64,000 nucleotides of DNA, taken from NCBI RefSeq assembly GCF_035688975.1, contig NZ_DASSMH010000077.1, positions 1 through 64,000 of the forward strand, in the 5' to 3' direction. The DNA is from CALMNV01 sp035688975 (GTDB lineage: Bacteria; Actinomycetota; Actinomycetes; Actinomycetales; Dermatophilaceae). Positions 1 to 8,204 of this stretch are shown here, piece after piece (the stretch's first letter is position 1; each line of letters starts with the position of its first letter). The translations under genes were made by a program, and so were the position numbers. Under the pieces are notes generated by a model. That model saw only the letters and a list, made by a program, of their open reading frames with translations, had not been told where the DNA came from and made no database searches.

Positions 1-500
1 TTCAACACCCCCACCCACCCCACCAAAGAGGCAGACAAGAGCAAACTTGAACCCACAAAGGGCCCGAAAACCTGACCGAAACAAAACAACTAGCAAAACC
101 TAGTCATCCGAATCAACCAAAGGAAATCATCACCACGAGACAACCCCAACCCAGCCACAACGACCAGACCAGCGCCACCCCGCGACGAGGTAAAACTTGG
201 CATCGATTATTTGACACGCTGTTGAGTTCTCAAGAATCGGACACCCACCATCACCCAACCCAACAAGGCCAGACTCCGGGGCAACCCTTCAACCTTACCC
301 GCCGTCCCGATGCCGGTCAAACCCGTGTGCCGCTCCTCGAGCGACGGGAAAGACCCGGTCCGGCGGAGCCCACGCTCGCACGCCCGGCTCCGCCGGGTCG
401 TCCTGTCGTGGGCCGTCAGCCGCGGGACCGGCCTACTTCGCTGCGGGCTCTCGCTCCGCCGCGGTGGCGTCCGTTCCTCCCTGCCGGGCTGACGTGAAAG
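1..500 (-). other. rRNA operon leader region (16S gene lies beyond the left edge)
   Basis: This stretch has no credible gene and is much richer in A+T than its neighbours near position 1. On the minus strand it carries CTTGAGAACTCAACAG (218-233), the short dyad typical of actinobacterial rRNA leaders and spacers (boxA/processing region). About 220 nt remain before the left edge, which fits the usual distance to a 16S 5' end. An 11-bp perfect stem (360-370 with 386-396) lies upstream. That tyrS sits next to an rrn operon also fits actinobacterial gene order. The 16S gene itself is not in the window, so this is inference from the motif and composition. Confidence 0.62.
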
Positions 501-501
501 A

Positions 502-531
502 ACATTAGACGGAAGTCACGCGCAACGCCAA
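502..531 (-). promoter_or_regulatory. putative rRNA operon promoter
   Basis: On the minus strand TTGGCG (526-531) and TAATGT (502-507) are separated by 18 bp. They read towards the rRNA leader and lie in the gap after tyrS. Additional rrn promoters may exist; only this one was recognisable by eye. Confidence 0.4.
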
Positions 532-568
532 ATCGGGGGCGTGCGGAGGCGGCCGGCGGGATGGATCC

Positions 569-583
569 CCCTGTCGCACAGGG
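569..583 (-). terminator. terminator-like hairpin after tyrS
   Basis: A 6-bp perfect stem (569-574 with 578-583, loop CGC) lies 39 nt past the tyrS stop. There is no T-run, as is common in high-G+C actinobacteria. It separates tyrS from the rrn promoter. Confidence 0.4.
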
Positions 584-621
584 AAACCCAGCCCGCCGAA
601 CCCCCAGGGTGACGCCTCACC

Positions 622-1881
622 TCAGCCGCGGCGTGCGGCGGCGAGGCTCTTGCGCCCTCGCCGCAGCAGCGCGACGTCTCCGTGCAGGAAGTGCTCGTCT
701 GCCAGGACGAGATCGGGGTCGGTGACCCGGACGTTGTTGATCGAGGCCCCCCCGTCGGCGATGGCGCGGCGAGCGCCGTTGCGGCTGTCCACGAGGCCGA
801 CGGTCACGAGCGCGTCGACGATCGAGGTGCCCACCCGCACCTGCCCCCCAGGCAGCTCTCCTGTCGCGTCGCGCAGGGTCCGCTCGTCGAGGCTGGCGAG
901 GTCCCCGCGGCCGAAGAGCGCCTCGGAGGCCGCCTGTGCCGCAGCCGTCGCCTCGCCCCCGTGGACCAGCATTGTCACCTCGGCGGCCAGCGTCTTCTGC
1001 GCGGTCCTCCGGAACGGCTCCTCCTCGACCTGCCGCTCCAGGGCGGCGATCTCGTCGGCGTCGAGGTCGGTGAAGACCTTGAGCAGCTTGACGACGGAGG
1101 CGTCCTCGACGTTGATCCAGTACTGGTAGAAGGCGTAGGGGCTCGTCAGCTCCGCACTCAGCCACACCGCGTTGCCCTCGGACTTGCCGAACTTGCGGCC
1201 GCCGGAGTCGGTGAGCAGGGGCGTCGTGAAGGCGTGGACCGACACCCCCTCGACCTTGTGCACGAGGTCGACCCCCGCGGTGAGGTTGCCCCACTGGTCC
1301 TGCCCCCCGGTCTGCAGGGTGCAGCCGTACTCGCGGTAGAGATGCAGGAAGTCGAGCGCCTGCAGGAGCTGGTAGCTGAACTCGGTGTACGAGATCCCCT
1401 CCTGGCTCTCGAGCCGGGCGGCCACCGCCTCCTTGCGCACCATCTGGTTGACCCGGAAGTGCTTGCCGACGTCGCGCAGGAAGTCGAGCGCGGAGATCGG
1501 CGCCGTCCAGTCGAGGTTGTTGACGAGGTGTGCGGCGTTCTCGCCCTCGAAGTCGAGGAAGGGACGCACCTGCTCCGCGATGCGCGCCACCCAGTCGGCC
1601 GTCGTCTCCTTGGTCTTGAGCACCCGCTCGGCCGTGGGCCGCGGGTCGCCGATGAGCCCCGTCGACCCGCCGACGAGGCACAGCACCCGGTGTCCCGCGC
1701 GCTGGAGGCGGCGCAGCACGACCAGCTGCACGAGGTTGCCGAAGTGCAGCGAGGGTGCCGTGGGGTCGAACCCGCAATACACCGTGATCGGCCCGTTCGC
1801 GAGTGCCTGTCGCAGCGCCGCCTCGTCGGTGGTCTGCGCCACCAGGCCGCGCCACTGCAGCTCGTCGACAATGTCCGTCAC
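622..1881 (-). CDS. tyrS: tyrosyl-tRNA synthetase
   Basis: Cytoplasmic class I aminoacyl-tRNA synthetase that activates tyrosine and charges tRNA-Tyr. The 419-residue protein has the Rossmann catalytic core with a HIGH-type motif HFGN (residues 46-49) and a KMSKS-type loop KFGKS near residue 230. A C-terminal S4-like RNA-binding domain ends in a basic tail. The length is normal for bacterial TyrRS. The start is GTG at 1881, preceded by GAGAGGA about 10 nt upstream. The gene stands alone between a small CGNR-type gene and the rRNA leader. No T-box leader is recognisable in the 180 bp upstream. Confidence 0.97.
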   Translation of the reverse strand: MTDIVDELQWRGLVAQTTDEAALRQALANGPITVYCGFDPTAPSLHFGNLVQLVVLRRLQRAGHRVLCLVGGSTGLIGDPRPTAERVLKTKETTADWVARIAEQVRPFLDFEGENAAHLVNNLDWTAPISALDFLRDVGKHFRVNQMVRKEAVAARLESQEGISYTEFSYQLLQALDFLHLYREYGCTLQTGGQDQWGNLTAGVDLVHKVEGVSVHAFTTPLLTDSGGRKFGKSEGNAVWLSAELTSPYAFYQYWINVEDASVVKLLKVFTDLDADEIAALERQVEEEPFRRTAQKTLAAEVTMLVHGGEATAAAQAASEALFGRGDLASLDERTLRDATGELPGGQVRVGTSIVDALVTVGLVDSRNGARRAIADGGASINNVRVTDPDLVLADEHFLHGDVALLRRGRKSLAAARRG

Positions 1882-2009
1882 GGGTATCGGTGTCCTCTCG
1901 TCGCGCGCCGGCTCGCGTCCCGGCGCTTCGCGTCACAGCCTGCCGTACGGCTGGCCGCCGGCTCCACCGAGATCGCCGCCGTGCCCGTATGCCGGGCGGC
2001 CGGGAGGCC

Positions 2010-2055
2010 GGGCGACCAGGTGGCCCGGGTGGCCAGGCGCTCGGGCGACCAGGTG
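2010..2055. repeat. 13-bp direct repeat upstream of tyrS
   Basis: GGGCGACCAGGTG occurs at 2010-2022 and again at 2043-2055, 33 bp apart, in the gap between tyrS and the CGNR gene. No function can be assigned; it may be debris or a double protein-binding site. Confidence 0.5.
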
Positions 2056-2064
2056 TCCGGGCCG

Positions 2065-2345
2065 TCAGCCGCCCGCCGCGCGCTCCCGGTGGGTGCGGGC
2101 CTTGGCCCGGTTGCCGCACACCCTCATCGAGCACCACGTGCGCGACTGTCGCGCGACGAGTCGTAGGACGCCCACCGGCAGTCGTCGGCCGGGCAGATCT
2201 TGACCCGGCCCAGGCGGTGCTCCAGGGCGAGCCGGGCTGCCGACGCCGCCAGGACCGCGCGCGGTCCGTCGCCTCCGAGGGCGACGCGGTCGCCGGCGAC
2301 CCGCACCGTGACCGGCACCTCCGGGCCGGTGTCCGCGGCGCCCAT
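2065..2345 (-). pseudogene. CGNR zinc-finger protein, apparently frameshifted
   Basis: The reading frame opens with ATG at 2345 and encodes a short protein with CPADDC followed by W and SYDSSRD, which is the first half of a CGNR zinc finger (the DNA-binding C-terminal domain of ABATE/CGNR regulators). In this frame it stops at 2124 after 73 residues. The missing half, WCSMRVCGNRAKARTHRE, is intact in another frame and ends at 2065. One missing base near 2138-2141 would restore a 93-residue protein with all four zinc cysteines. It is either a genuine frameshift or a sequencing error in a CG-rich run. Even when corrected it lacks the N-terminal ABATE domain of typical 190-residue relatives. It diverges from a small gene at 2385. 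Confidence 0.62.
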
Positions 2346-2361
2346 GGTTGTGGGTTCACTG

Positions 2362-2370
2362 GTTACTAAC
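2362..2370. promoter_or_regulatory. GTTACTAAC dyad in a divergent promoter
   Basis: GTTA-C-TAAC lies in the 39-bp gap between the divergent starts at 2345 (minus) and 2385 (plus). It overlaps plausible -10 sequences in both directions. The position suggests an operator, possibly for the CGNR protein itself; this is inference. Confidence 0.35.
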
Positions 2371-2384
2371 GAAGGAGTGGGACC

Positions 2385-2558
2385 ATGCACCCGTGGATCG
2401 CCCTCGAGCTCGCCCACGCGCGGGACCACGACCTCAACCGGCGGCTGGCTCGCCCGCGGGCGCCGCGACGTGACGACTGCGGGGAGCGGCACGGGCTGCG
2501 CACGCGCAGCGAGCTCCCGCCGCGGGCGGCCCGCACGCCCATCGGGTGCTCGGCGTGA
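2385..2558 (+). CDS. small protein of 57 residues, unknown function
   Basis: ATG at 2385 follows an excellent Shine-Dalgarno sequence AAGGAG (2372-2377). The product begins MHPWIALELAHARDHDLNRR and continues Arg-rich to a stop at 2556-2558. The amphipathic start resembles short actinobacterial proteins that begin MHP and have a helical, charged N-terminus, but I do not recognise a named family. It is one of only a few plus-strand genes here and is divergent from the CGNR gene, so the two may form a regulator/target pair. The strong ribosome binding site is the main support. Confidence 0.5.
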   Translation: MHPWIALELAHARDHDLNRRLARPRAPRRDDCGERHGLRTRSELPPRAARTPIGCSA

Positions 2559-2611
2559 GCCGGTAACCGAGGCTCGCGACCGTCGTCCTCGACGACCCGA
2601 CGTCGGGCGGC

Positions 2612-3400
2612 TCAGCCGGAGCGTGGTGACGGCACGAGCGGGAGGACCAGGTCGTAAGTCGCTCGGTCGGCCGCCGCGAGAAGGGGACTGTCGGGGATGC
2701 CGCGCGCGTCGTAGGGCTCCCCGGTGAACGTCCCGAGGACGGCTCCCGCCTCCGACAGGAGCAGCGAACCGGGCGCGTGGTCCCAGGGTTTGCGTCCGCG
2801 GTAGAGGATGTAGTCGGCCGCGCCCTCGACGAGCTTGGGGTAGTCGACGCCGCAGCAGACCCACGTCAGCTCCAGCGTGGGCAACTCGCCCAGCCGCGTG
2901 CCGCGCCACGGGCGGTAGGACGTGACGCCCCGCGGGGCGCTCCCCGGCGGCACGGGTGCCCGGACGAGGCGCTCGCCGTTGCGGAAGGCGCCGGACCCGA
3001 GCTCGGCCACGTAGGCCGTCGCGTGCTGGGGCTGCCAGATCCAGCTCCGGACGACCTGCCTGCCGCGCCGCTCGGCGACCATGACGGCGTGGTCCGGTGA
3101 GCCGTGCACGAAGTTGCGGGTGCCGTCGATGGGGTCGACCGTGAACCCGTGCTCGGCGGCGGCATACCGGTCGAGGATGCCCCGGTCGGCCTCGAAGGCC
3201 TCCTCCCCCAGCACGACGGCGCCCGGGTTGGACTCGAGCAGCGCCTGGGTGATGAGGACCTCCGCCTCGCGGTCGGCCACGGTGACGAGGTCGCCGGGGT
3301 TCTTCTCGATGACCTGGCCCGTCGCGAGGGCGCGGAAGCGGGGGTTGATGACGGCCTCGGCGACCTCCTGCAGCAGCCGCAGCACGGCGTCGGTGTCCAC
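2612..3400 (-). CDS. inositol-monophosphatase family phosphatase (possible histidinol-phosphatase)
   Basis: Mg-dependent sugar/inositol phosphatase of 262 residues. The metal-binding signatures are all visible: GEE near residue 65, DPIDGTRNF near residue 90, and WDHAPGSLLLSEAGA near residue 212. Family members include SuhB-type inositol monophosphatase, HisN histidinol-phosphatase and CysQ-type enzymes. Sequence alone does not separate them here, though HisN is attractive in a genome with a split his operon. The start is GTG at 3400. A -10-like TAGGTT (3407-3412) lies exactly 6 nt before the GTG and no ribosome binding site is visible, so the mRNA is probably leaderless. Confidence 0.85.
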   Translation of the reverse strand: MDTDAVLRLLQEVAEAVINPRFRALATGQVIEKNPGDLVTVADREAEVLITQALLESNPGAVVLGEEAFEADRGILDRYAAAEHGFTVDPIDGTRNFVHGSPDHAVMVAERRGRQVVRSWIWQPQHATAYVAELGSGAFRNGERLVRAPVPPGSAPRGVTSYRPWRGTRLGELPTLELTWVCCGVDYPKLVEGAADYILYRGRKPWDHAPGSLLLSEAGAVLGTFTGEPYDARGIPDSPLLAAADRATYDLVLPLVPSPRSG

Positions 3401-3422
3401 CGGCCCAACCTAGCGGCACGCG

Positions 3423-4058
3423 TCAGCGTCGTCGGCGCACCACCCCGGGCCGGTAGGCCGAGACGGTCGGCTCTCCCTCGATCCAGAACCGCCACGGGTA
3501 TGCCGTGCCGTCCCCGCCGGGGCCGCTCACCCCCACCCTCGGGCCGGACCGGACGACGGCGGGGTCGACGGCCGCCTCGGGCGTGGCCACGACGACGTCG
3601 GCCGGTGGACCGAGCGGGGGCCGACACACGTCGAGCCCGGTGTGGCGGCCGTCGAGGTCGAGGGTGCGCGTCATCCGGCCCGGCCCGCGGCACCAGTCGC
3701 GCTCGCGGACCCCCGGTCGGCGAGCGGCCGCGACGTCGTGGCCGACGACGACCTCGGCCCCCCGGAGGAGGACGGCCTCGGCCGCGCCGGCGTGGCCGGT
3801 GACGAGGTTGGCGCACCAGTGGTTGCCGTAGGTGAAGTAGACGTAGAGGAACCCGGCGGGACCGAACATGACGGCCGTGCGCCGGGTGGGCCCGCGGAAG
3901 GCGTGCGAGCCGGGGTCCCGCTCCCCGGCATACGCCTCGGTCTCGGTGATCCGGACGGTCACGCCCGCGGACGTGAGCCGGCAGCCGAGCAGCTCCCGGG
4001 CGACGACGGTGGCCGGCCGGGCGAAGAACTCACGGCCGAGGCGGTCGGGCTCGCTCAT
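3423..4058 (-). CDS. mpg: DNA-3-methyladenine glycosylase (AAG/MPG family)
   Basis: Base-excision repair glycosylase removing alkylated purines, 211 residues. Family marks are the ITETEAYAG segment with the catalytic Glu near residue 41, then HAFRGPTRRTAVMFG, the YVYFTYGNHWC segment with the DNA-intercalating tyrosine, and LLRGAE. The start ATG at 4058 overlaps the argH stop as ATGA, so the gene is translated at the end of the arginine operon. This linkage is common in actinobacteria and carries no obvious metabolic logic. Confidence 0.93.
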   Translation of the reverse strand: MSEPDRLGREFFARPATVVARELLGCRLTSAGVTVRITETEAYAGERDPGSHAFRGPTRRTAVMFGPAGFLYVYFTYGNHWCANLVTGHAGAAEAVLLRGAEVVVGHDVAAARRPGVRERDWCRGPGRMTRTLDLDGRHTGLDVCRPPLGPPADVVVATPEAAVDPAVVRSGPRVGVSGPGGDGTAYPWRFWIEGEPTVSAYRPGVVRRRR

Positions 4059-5503
4059 CCGCCCGCGCGGCCGGGGGCCGACCACTCGCGCGCCGCTGCG
4101 AGGCAGCCCTGCGCGGCGGCGAGCTGCTCCGACACGCGGGATGGCGCGGTGCCCCCCACGGCGTCGCGCGACGCCAGGGACCCGGCGACGGAGAGCACCG
4201 AACGCACCCCCGGCGTGAGGTGGCTGTCGATCCGTGCGAAGTCGTCGTCGGCGAGCTCCCACAGCTCCACGCCGCGGCGCTCGCACTCGCGCACGCAGGC
4301 GCCCGCCACCTCGTGGGCGGTGCGGAACGGGACTCCCTCGCGGACCAGCCACTCGGCGATGTCAGTCGCGAGCGCAAAGCCTTGTGGGGCAAGGGAGTCC
4401 ATGCGCTCGGTGTGGAAGGACAGGGTCTCGACCATCCCTGCGAACGCCGGCAGCAGCAGCTCGAGGGTGTCGACGGCGTCGAAGGCCGGCTCCTTGTCCT
4501 CCTGCAGGTCGCGGTTGTAGGCGAGCGGCAGCGCCTTGAGGGTCGTCAGCAGGCCCGCAAGGTCGCCCACGAGGCGGCCCGCCTTGCCCCGCGCGAGCTC
4601 GGCCACGTCGGGGTTCTTCTTCTGCGGCATGATGCTCGACCCGGTCGAGTAGGCGTCGTGGAGGGTGACGAACGAGAACTCCTTGGTCGCCCAGAGGACG
4701 ACCTCCTCGGCGAGCCGCGAGATGTCGACCGCGGTCATCGCACAGACGAAGGAGAACTCGGCGACGAAGTCGCGCGACGCCGTGCCGTCGATGGAGTTCT
4801 CCACGGCACGGTCGAACCCGAGCTCGTGGGCCACCGCCTCCGGGTCGAGGCCGAGCGAGGAGCCGGCGAGCGCCCCGGAGCCATACGGGGACGAGTTCGC
4901 CCTGCGGTCCCAGTCCCGCAGCCGGTCGACGTCGCGGAGCAGGGCCCACACGTGGGCGAGGAGGTGGTGCGAGAGCAGGACCGGCTGGGCGTGCTGCAGG
5001 TGCGTGCGTCCCGGCATCGCCACTCCGAGGTGACGGTCGGCTTGCCCCACCAGCGCGTCGACGACGTCGAGCACGAGATCGGCCACCACGCGGGCATGCT
5101 CGCGCAGGTATCTGCGAAAGAGCGTGGCCACCTGGTCGTTTCGCGAGCGCCCGGCGCGCAGGCGTCCCCCGACGTCGGTGCCGACGCGTTCGATGAGTCC
5201 CCGCTCGAGCGCCGTGTGGACGTCCTCGTCGTCCTCCGCCGGGCCGAACGCGCCCGACCGGACGTCGGTCTCCAGGGCGTCGAGTCCCTCGAGCATCCGG
5301 GCAAGGTGCTCGTCGCTGAGCAGGCCGGCGCGGTGCAGGACCCGGGCATGGGCCCGCGAGCCGGCGAGGTCGTGCGGCGCGAGGCGCCAGTCGAAGGACG
5401 TGCTCTTGGACAGCGCCGCGAGGGCCTGGTCGGGACCGCCCGCGAAGCGGCCGCCCCACAGGCTCACGCGCTCCTCGGTGGGCTTCGGGGCCTCGGTCGT
5501 CAT
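4055..5503 (-). CDS. argH: argininosuccinate lyase
   Basis: Cleaves argininosuccinate to arginine and fumarate, the last step of arginine synthesis. The 482-residue protein belongs to the fumarase/aspartase superfamily. The signature GSSIMPQKKNPD near residue 290 carries the catalytic serine loop, and RAGRSRNDQVAT near residue 120 and TGTASRDF are further family blocks. The start is ATG at 5503 with AAGGAG about 10 nt upstream. It follows argR after 45 nt; argG is not in this operon, although the two are often adjacent. Confidence 0.97.
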   Translation of the reverse strand: MTTEAPKPTEERVSLWGGRFAGGPDQALAALSKSTSFDWRLAPHDLAGSRAHARVLHRAGLLSDEHLARMLEGLDALETDVRSGAFGPAEDDEDVHTALERGLIERVGTDVGGRLRAGRSRNDQVATLFRRYLREHARVVADLVLDVVDALVGQADRHLGVAMPGRTHLQHAQPVLLSHHLLAHVWALLRDVDRLRDWDRRANSSPYGSGALAGSSLGLDPEAVAHELGFDRAVENSIDGTASRDFVAEFSFVCAMTAVDISRLAEEVVLWATKEFSFVTLHDAYSTGSSIMPQKKNPDVAELARGKAGRLVGDLAGLLTTLKALPLAYNRDLQEDKEPAFDAVDTLELLLPAFAGMVETLSFHTERMDSLAPQGFALATDIAEWLVREGVPFRTAHEVAGACVRECERRGVELWELADDDFARIDSHLTPGVRSVLSVAGSLASRDAVGGTAPSRVSEQLAAAQGCLAAAREWSAPGRAGG

Positions 5504-5548
5504 GGCGTCATTCTCCTTGGGCGGGGTGTCCCCCGAGTCGTCCGCGGG

Positions 5549-6037
5549 TCAGTCCCGCGGGGCGGTGAGTCGGTGCAGCCGTGCGGCGAGGTCGGCGGCT
5601 CGCTGCGGGTCGCCGAGCACGAGCAGGATCGTGTCGTCCCCGGCGATGGTGCCGAGCACATCGGGGTCGCGGGTCTGGTCGATGGCCGAGGCCAGGTAGT
5701 TCGCGGCGCCGGGGGGCGTCTTGAGGACCACGAGGTGCTGCGCCGGGGTGGCCGAGACGAGCAGCTCCTCACAGGCGCGCCGCAGCCGCGACCCGGCCGG
5801 GGCGTCCGCGATCGAGCCGACCGGGCCGAGGCCCGGGCCCTCGCCGGGCACGGCATACACGAGGGAGCGCCCGCGCCGCACCTTGACCGCGCCGACCTCG
5901 AGCAGGTCGCGGGACAGGGTCGCCTGGGTGACCTCGGTCCCCTCCCCCGCGAGGAGGTCGGACAGCTCGCTCTGGCTGCGCACCTCGTTGGCCTCGAGGA
6001 GCTCGAGGATCCGCCGTTGGCGCTGTGTCCGGCTCAT
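5549..6037 (-). CDS. argR: arginine repressor
   Basis: Hexameric arginine-responsive repressor of the biosynthetic genes, 162 residues. The N-terminal winged helix includes SQSELSDLL and VTQATLSRDL (recognition helix, residues 36-45). The C-terminal oligomerisation and arginine-binding domain carries GTIAGDDTILLV near residue 136. The start ATG at 6037 overlaps the argD stop as ATGA. The likely target is the inverted repeat in front of argC at 10397-10422, so the operon would be autoregulated. Confidence 0.95.
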   Translation of the reverse strand: MSRTQRQRRILELLEANEVRSQSELSDLLAGEGTEVTQATLSRDLLEVGAVKVRRGRSLVYAVPGEGPGLGPVGSIADAPAGSRLRRACEELLVSATPAQHLVVLKTPPGAANYLASAIDQTRDPDVLGTIAGDDTILLVLGDPQRAADLAARLHRLTAPRD

Positions 6038-7218
6038 CCCCCGGCACTCCGCGCGGCGGCGAGGATCGCCGGCAGGTCGTCGAGGAAGCCCTGCAGCTCG
6101 CTCTCGCTGAGGATGAGCGGCGGCGCGAGCCGCAGCGCCGTGGGCGTCACGGCGTTGACGATGTAGCCGGCCTCGCGGGCGGCCGCCATCGCGGCCGGCG
6201 CCGGTATGCCGTCGAGCTCGATGGCGCGCAGGAGGCCCCGTCCGCGGGTGGCGGACACCCCGTCCATGTCCACGGAGTCCAGGAGCGACCCCACCCGGGT
6301 CGCGTTGTCGAGCAGCTGGTCCGTCTCGATGGTGTCGAGGACGGCGAGCCCGGCCGCGCAGGCGAGCGGGTTGCCTCCGAACGTCGTGCCGTGCTGACCG
6401 GCCGTGAGCAGCCCCGTGACGTCGGGCCCGAAGGTGACGAGGGCGCCGATGGGCACCCCGCCGCCGAGCCCCTTGGCGAGCGTCATCGCGTCGGGCACGA
6501 TCCCCGAGGCGGTCGAGGCGAACCAGTCCCCGGTGCGCCCGATGCCCGTCTGGATCTCGTCGACCACGAGCAGGGCGCCGTGCGCGCTGGTCAGCTCGCG
6601 GGCGAGCCGCAGGTAGTCGGCCTCGAGCTCCCGGACGCCGGCCTCGCCCTGGATCGGCTCGAGGACGACGGCAGCCGTGTGCTCGTCGACCGCCGCGCGC
6701 AGGGCGGCGGCGTCGCCCGCCGGCACGAACACGACCCCGGGGATGAGCGGCTCGAAGGGCTCGCGGTAGGCCGCCTTGGACGTGAGCGCGAGCGCCCCGG
6801 TGGACCGTCCGTGGAAGGACCCCTCGAGAGCGACGATCCGGCTCCGGCCCGTCCGGCGGGTCAGCTTGATCGCCGCCTCGACGGCCTCGGTGCCCGAGTT
6901 GGCGAAGAAGACGCCCGAGCCCGCCGGTGCGGCGGCGATGCGGAGCAGCCGCTCGGCCAGCCGGATGGCGGGCTCGGAGGTGAAGAAGTTGGAGACGTGC
7001 AGGGCCGCCTCCGCCTGCTTCGCGACGGCCTGGACGAGGGCCGGGTGCGCGTGCCCGAGGGCGTTGACGGCGATGCCGGACAGCAGGTCGAGGTAGCGGT
7101 GGCCGTCGACGTCGGTGACCCAGCAGCCGTGCCCCGAGGCGAGGACGAGCTGGGGGGTGCCGAACACCGGCACCATCGACGCGGCATACCGCGCGAGCAG
7201 GTCCGCTCCGTTCGTCAT
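6034..7218 (-). CDS. argD: acetylornithine aminotransferase
   Basis: PLP-dependent class III aminotransferase converting N-acetylglutamate semialdehyde to N-acetylornithine, 394 residues. The PLP lysine lies in MTLAKGLGGGVPIGA near residue 245. The phosphate-binding NSGTEAVEAA segment and LLVVDEIQTGIGRTG (cofactor Asp) are present. It overlaps argB (ATGA at 7215-7218) and argR. The Gly-Ile codon pair at 6204-6210 is GGC ATA, a rare Ile codon that belongs to the over-represented word described in the findings. Confidence 0.96.
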   Translation of the reverse strand: MTNGADLLARYAASMVPVFGTPQLVLASGHGCWVTDVDGHRYLDLLSGIAVNALGHAHPALVQAVAKQAEAALHVSNFFTSEPAIRLAERLLRIAAAPAGSGVFFANSGTEAVEAAIKLTRRTGRSRIVALEGSFHGRSTGALALTSKAAYREPFEPLIPGVVFVPAGDAAALRAAVDEHTAAVVLEPIQGEAGVRELEADYLRLARELTSAHGALLVVDEIQTGIGRTGDWFASTASGIVPDAMTLAKGLGGGVPIGALVTFGPDVTGLLTAGQHGTTFGGNPLACAAGLAVLDTIETDQLLDNATRVGSLLDSVDMDGVSATRGRGLLRAIELDGIPAPAAMAAAREAGYIVNAVTPTALRLAPPLILSESELQGFLDDLPAILAAARSAGG

Positions 7219-8204
7219 GCCTTGCTCCTCTGCTCGTCGTGCTTGGGTTCGTCGGCGGCGGTGCCCGCCTCCGGCTCGGGCCCTGGCTCGGGAAGCACCA
7301 TGGTGCCGATGCCCTCAGCCGTGAAGATCTCGAGGAGGATCGAGTGCGGCACGCGTCCGTCGACGACGTGGGTGCGGGGCACCCCGCCCTCGACCGCGCG
7401 GATGCAGGCCTCGAGCTTGGGCACCATGCCCTCGTCGACCCGGCGCAGCAGCTCGCGGGCGGCCCCGACCCCGATGGACGAGAGCAGCGAGCCGCGGTCG
7501 GGCCAGCTGGCGTAGATGCCCTCGACGTCGGTGAGCACCACGAGCTTCTCGGCCCGCAGCGCGACCGCGAGCGCGGCGGCTGCAGTGTCGGCGTTGACGT
7601 TGAGCACCTGTCCCTCGACGTCGAGGTCGGGTGCGACGGTCGACACGACGGGCACCCGGCCCGCGTCGAGGATGTCGAGGACGGCGGAGGGGTTGACGCT
7701 CTCGACGTCGCCGACCAGACCGAGGTCGACGAGCTCGCCGTCGATCTCGGTGCCCCGGCGGCGGGCGCCGAGCAGCCCCGCGTCCTCACCGGAGAGCCCG
7801 ACTGCGATGGGGCCGTGCTGGTTGAGCAGGCCGACCAGCTCCCGGCCCACCTGCCCGGTCAGCACCATCCGGACGACGTCCATGACCTCGGGCGTCGTCA
7901 CCCGCAGGCCGCCTCTGAACTCGCTCTCGAGCCCGAGCCGGCCGAGCATCGCCTTGATCTGCGGCCCGCCTCCATGCACGACGACGGGTCGCAGCCCGGC
8001 ATACCGGAGGAAGGCGATGTCCTCGGCGAAGGCGCGCTTGAGCGCGTCGTCGACCATGGCGTTGCCGCCGTACTTGACGACGACGAGGGCGCCGTGGAGG
8101 CGCTCCAGCCAGGGCAGGGCCTCGACGAGGGTGGCGGCCTTGCCCGCGGCGACCCGGATGCCGGCCGCGTCGAGCAGCCCGCGCAGGGCCTGGCGCTCGC
8201 TCAT
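7215..8204 (-). CDS. argB: acetylglutamate kinase
   Basis: Phosphorylates N-acetylglutamate, normally the feedback-regulated step of the pathway. The 329-residue amino-acid-kinase protein has VVKYGGNAM (N-terminal Lys/Gly motif), VVVHGGGPQI, LNVNADTAA and the VPKLEAC segment. The N-terminal extension of about 25 residues before the kinase fold is typical of arginine-sensitive hexameric NAGKs. The C-terminus carries an acidic tail rich in Pro, Glu and Asp. The ATG at 8204 overlaps the argJ stop. Confidence 0.96.
   Translation of the reverse strand: MSERQALRGLLDAAGIRVAAGKAATLVEALPWLERLHGALVVVKYGGNAMVDDALKRAFAEDIAFLRYAGLRPVVVHGGGPQIKAMLGRLGLESEFRGGLRVTTPEVMDVVRMVLTGQVGRELVGLLNQHGPIAVGLSGEDAGLLGARRRGTEIDGELVDLGLVGDVESVNPSAVLDILDAGRVPVVSTVAPDLDVEGQVLNVNADTAAAALAVALRAEKLVVLTDVEGIYASWPDRGSLLSSIGVGAARELLRRVDEGMVPKLEACIRAVEGGVPRTHVVDGRVPHSILLEIFTAEGIGTMVLPEPGPEPEAGTAADEPKHDEQRSKA

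Noticed and set aside
1882..2064. T-box riboswitch upstream of tyrS
   Set aside because: No TGGNACCGCG T-box core or anti-terminator is visible; only a 13-bp direct repeat is present.
682..2166. A 494-codon plus-strand frame over tyrS
   Set aside because: Pure antisense shadow of tyrS with no recognisable domain or ribosome binding site.
5549..7789. Apparent 746-codon ArgR fusion protein
   Set aside because: The N-terminal part is an out-of-frame reading of argD and argB. ArgR begins at 6037 with a clean ATGA overlap.
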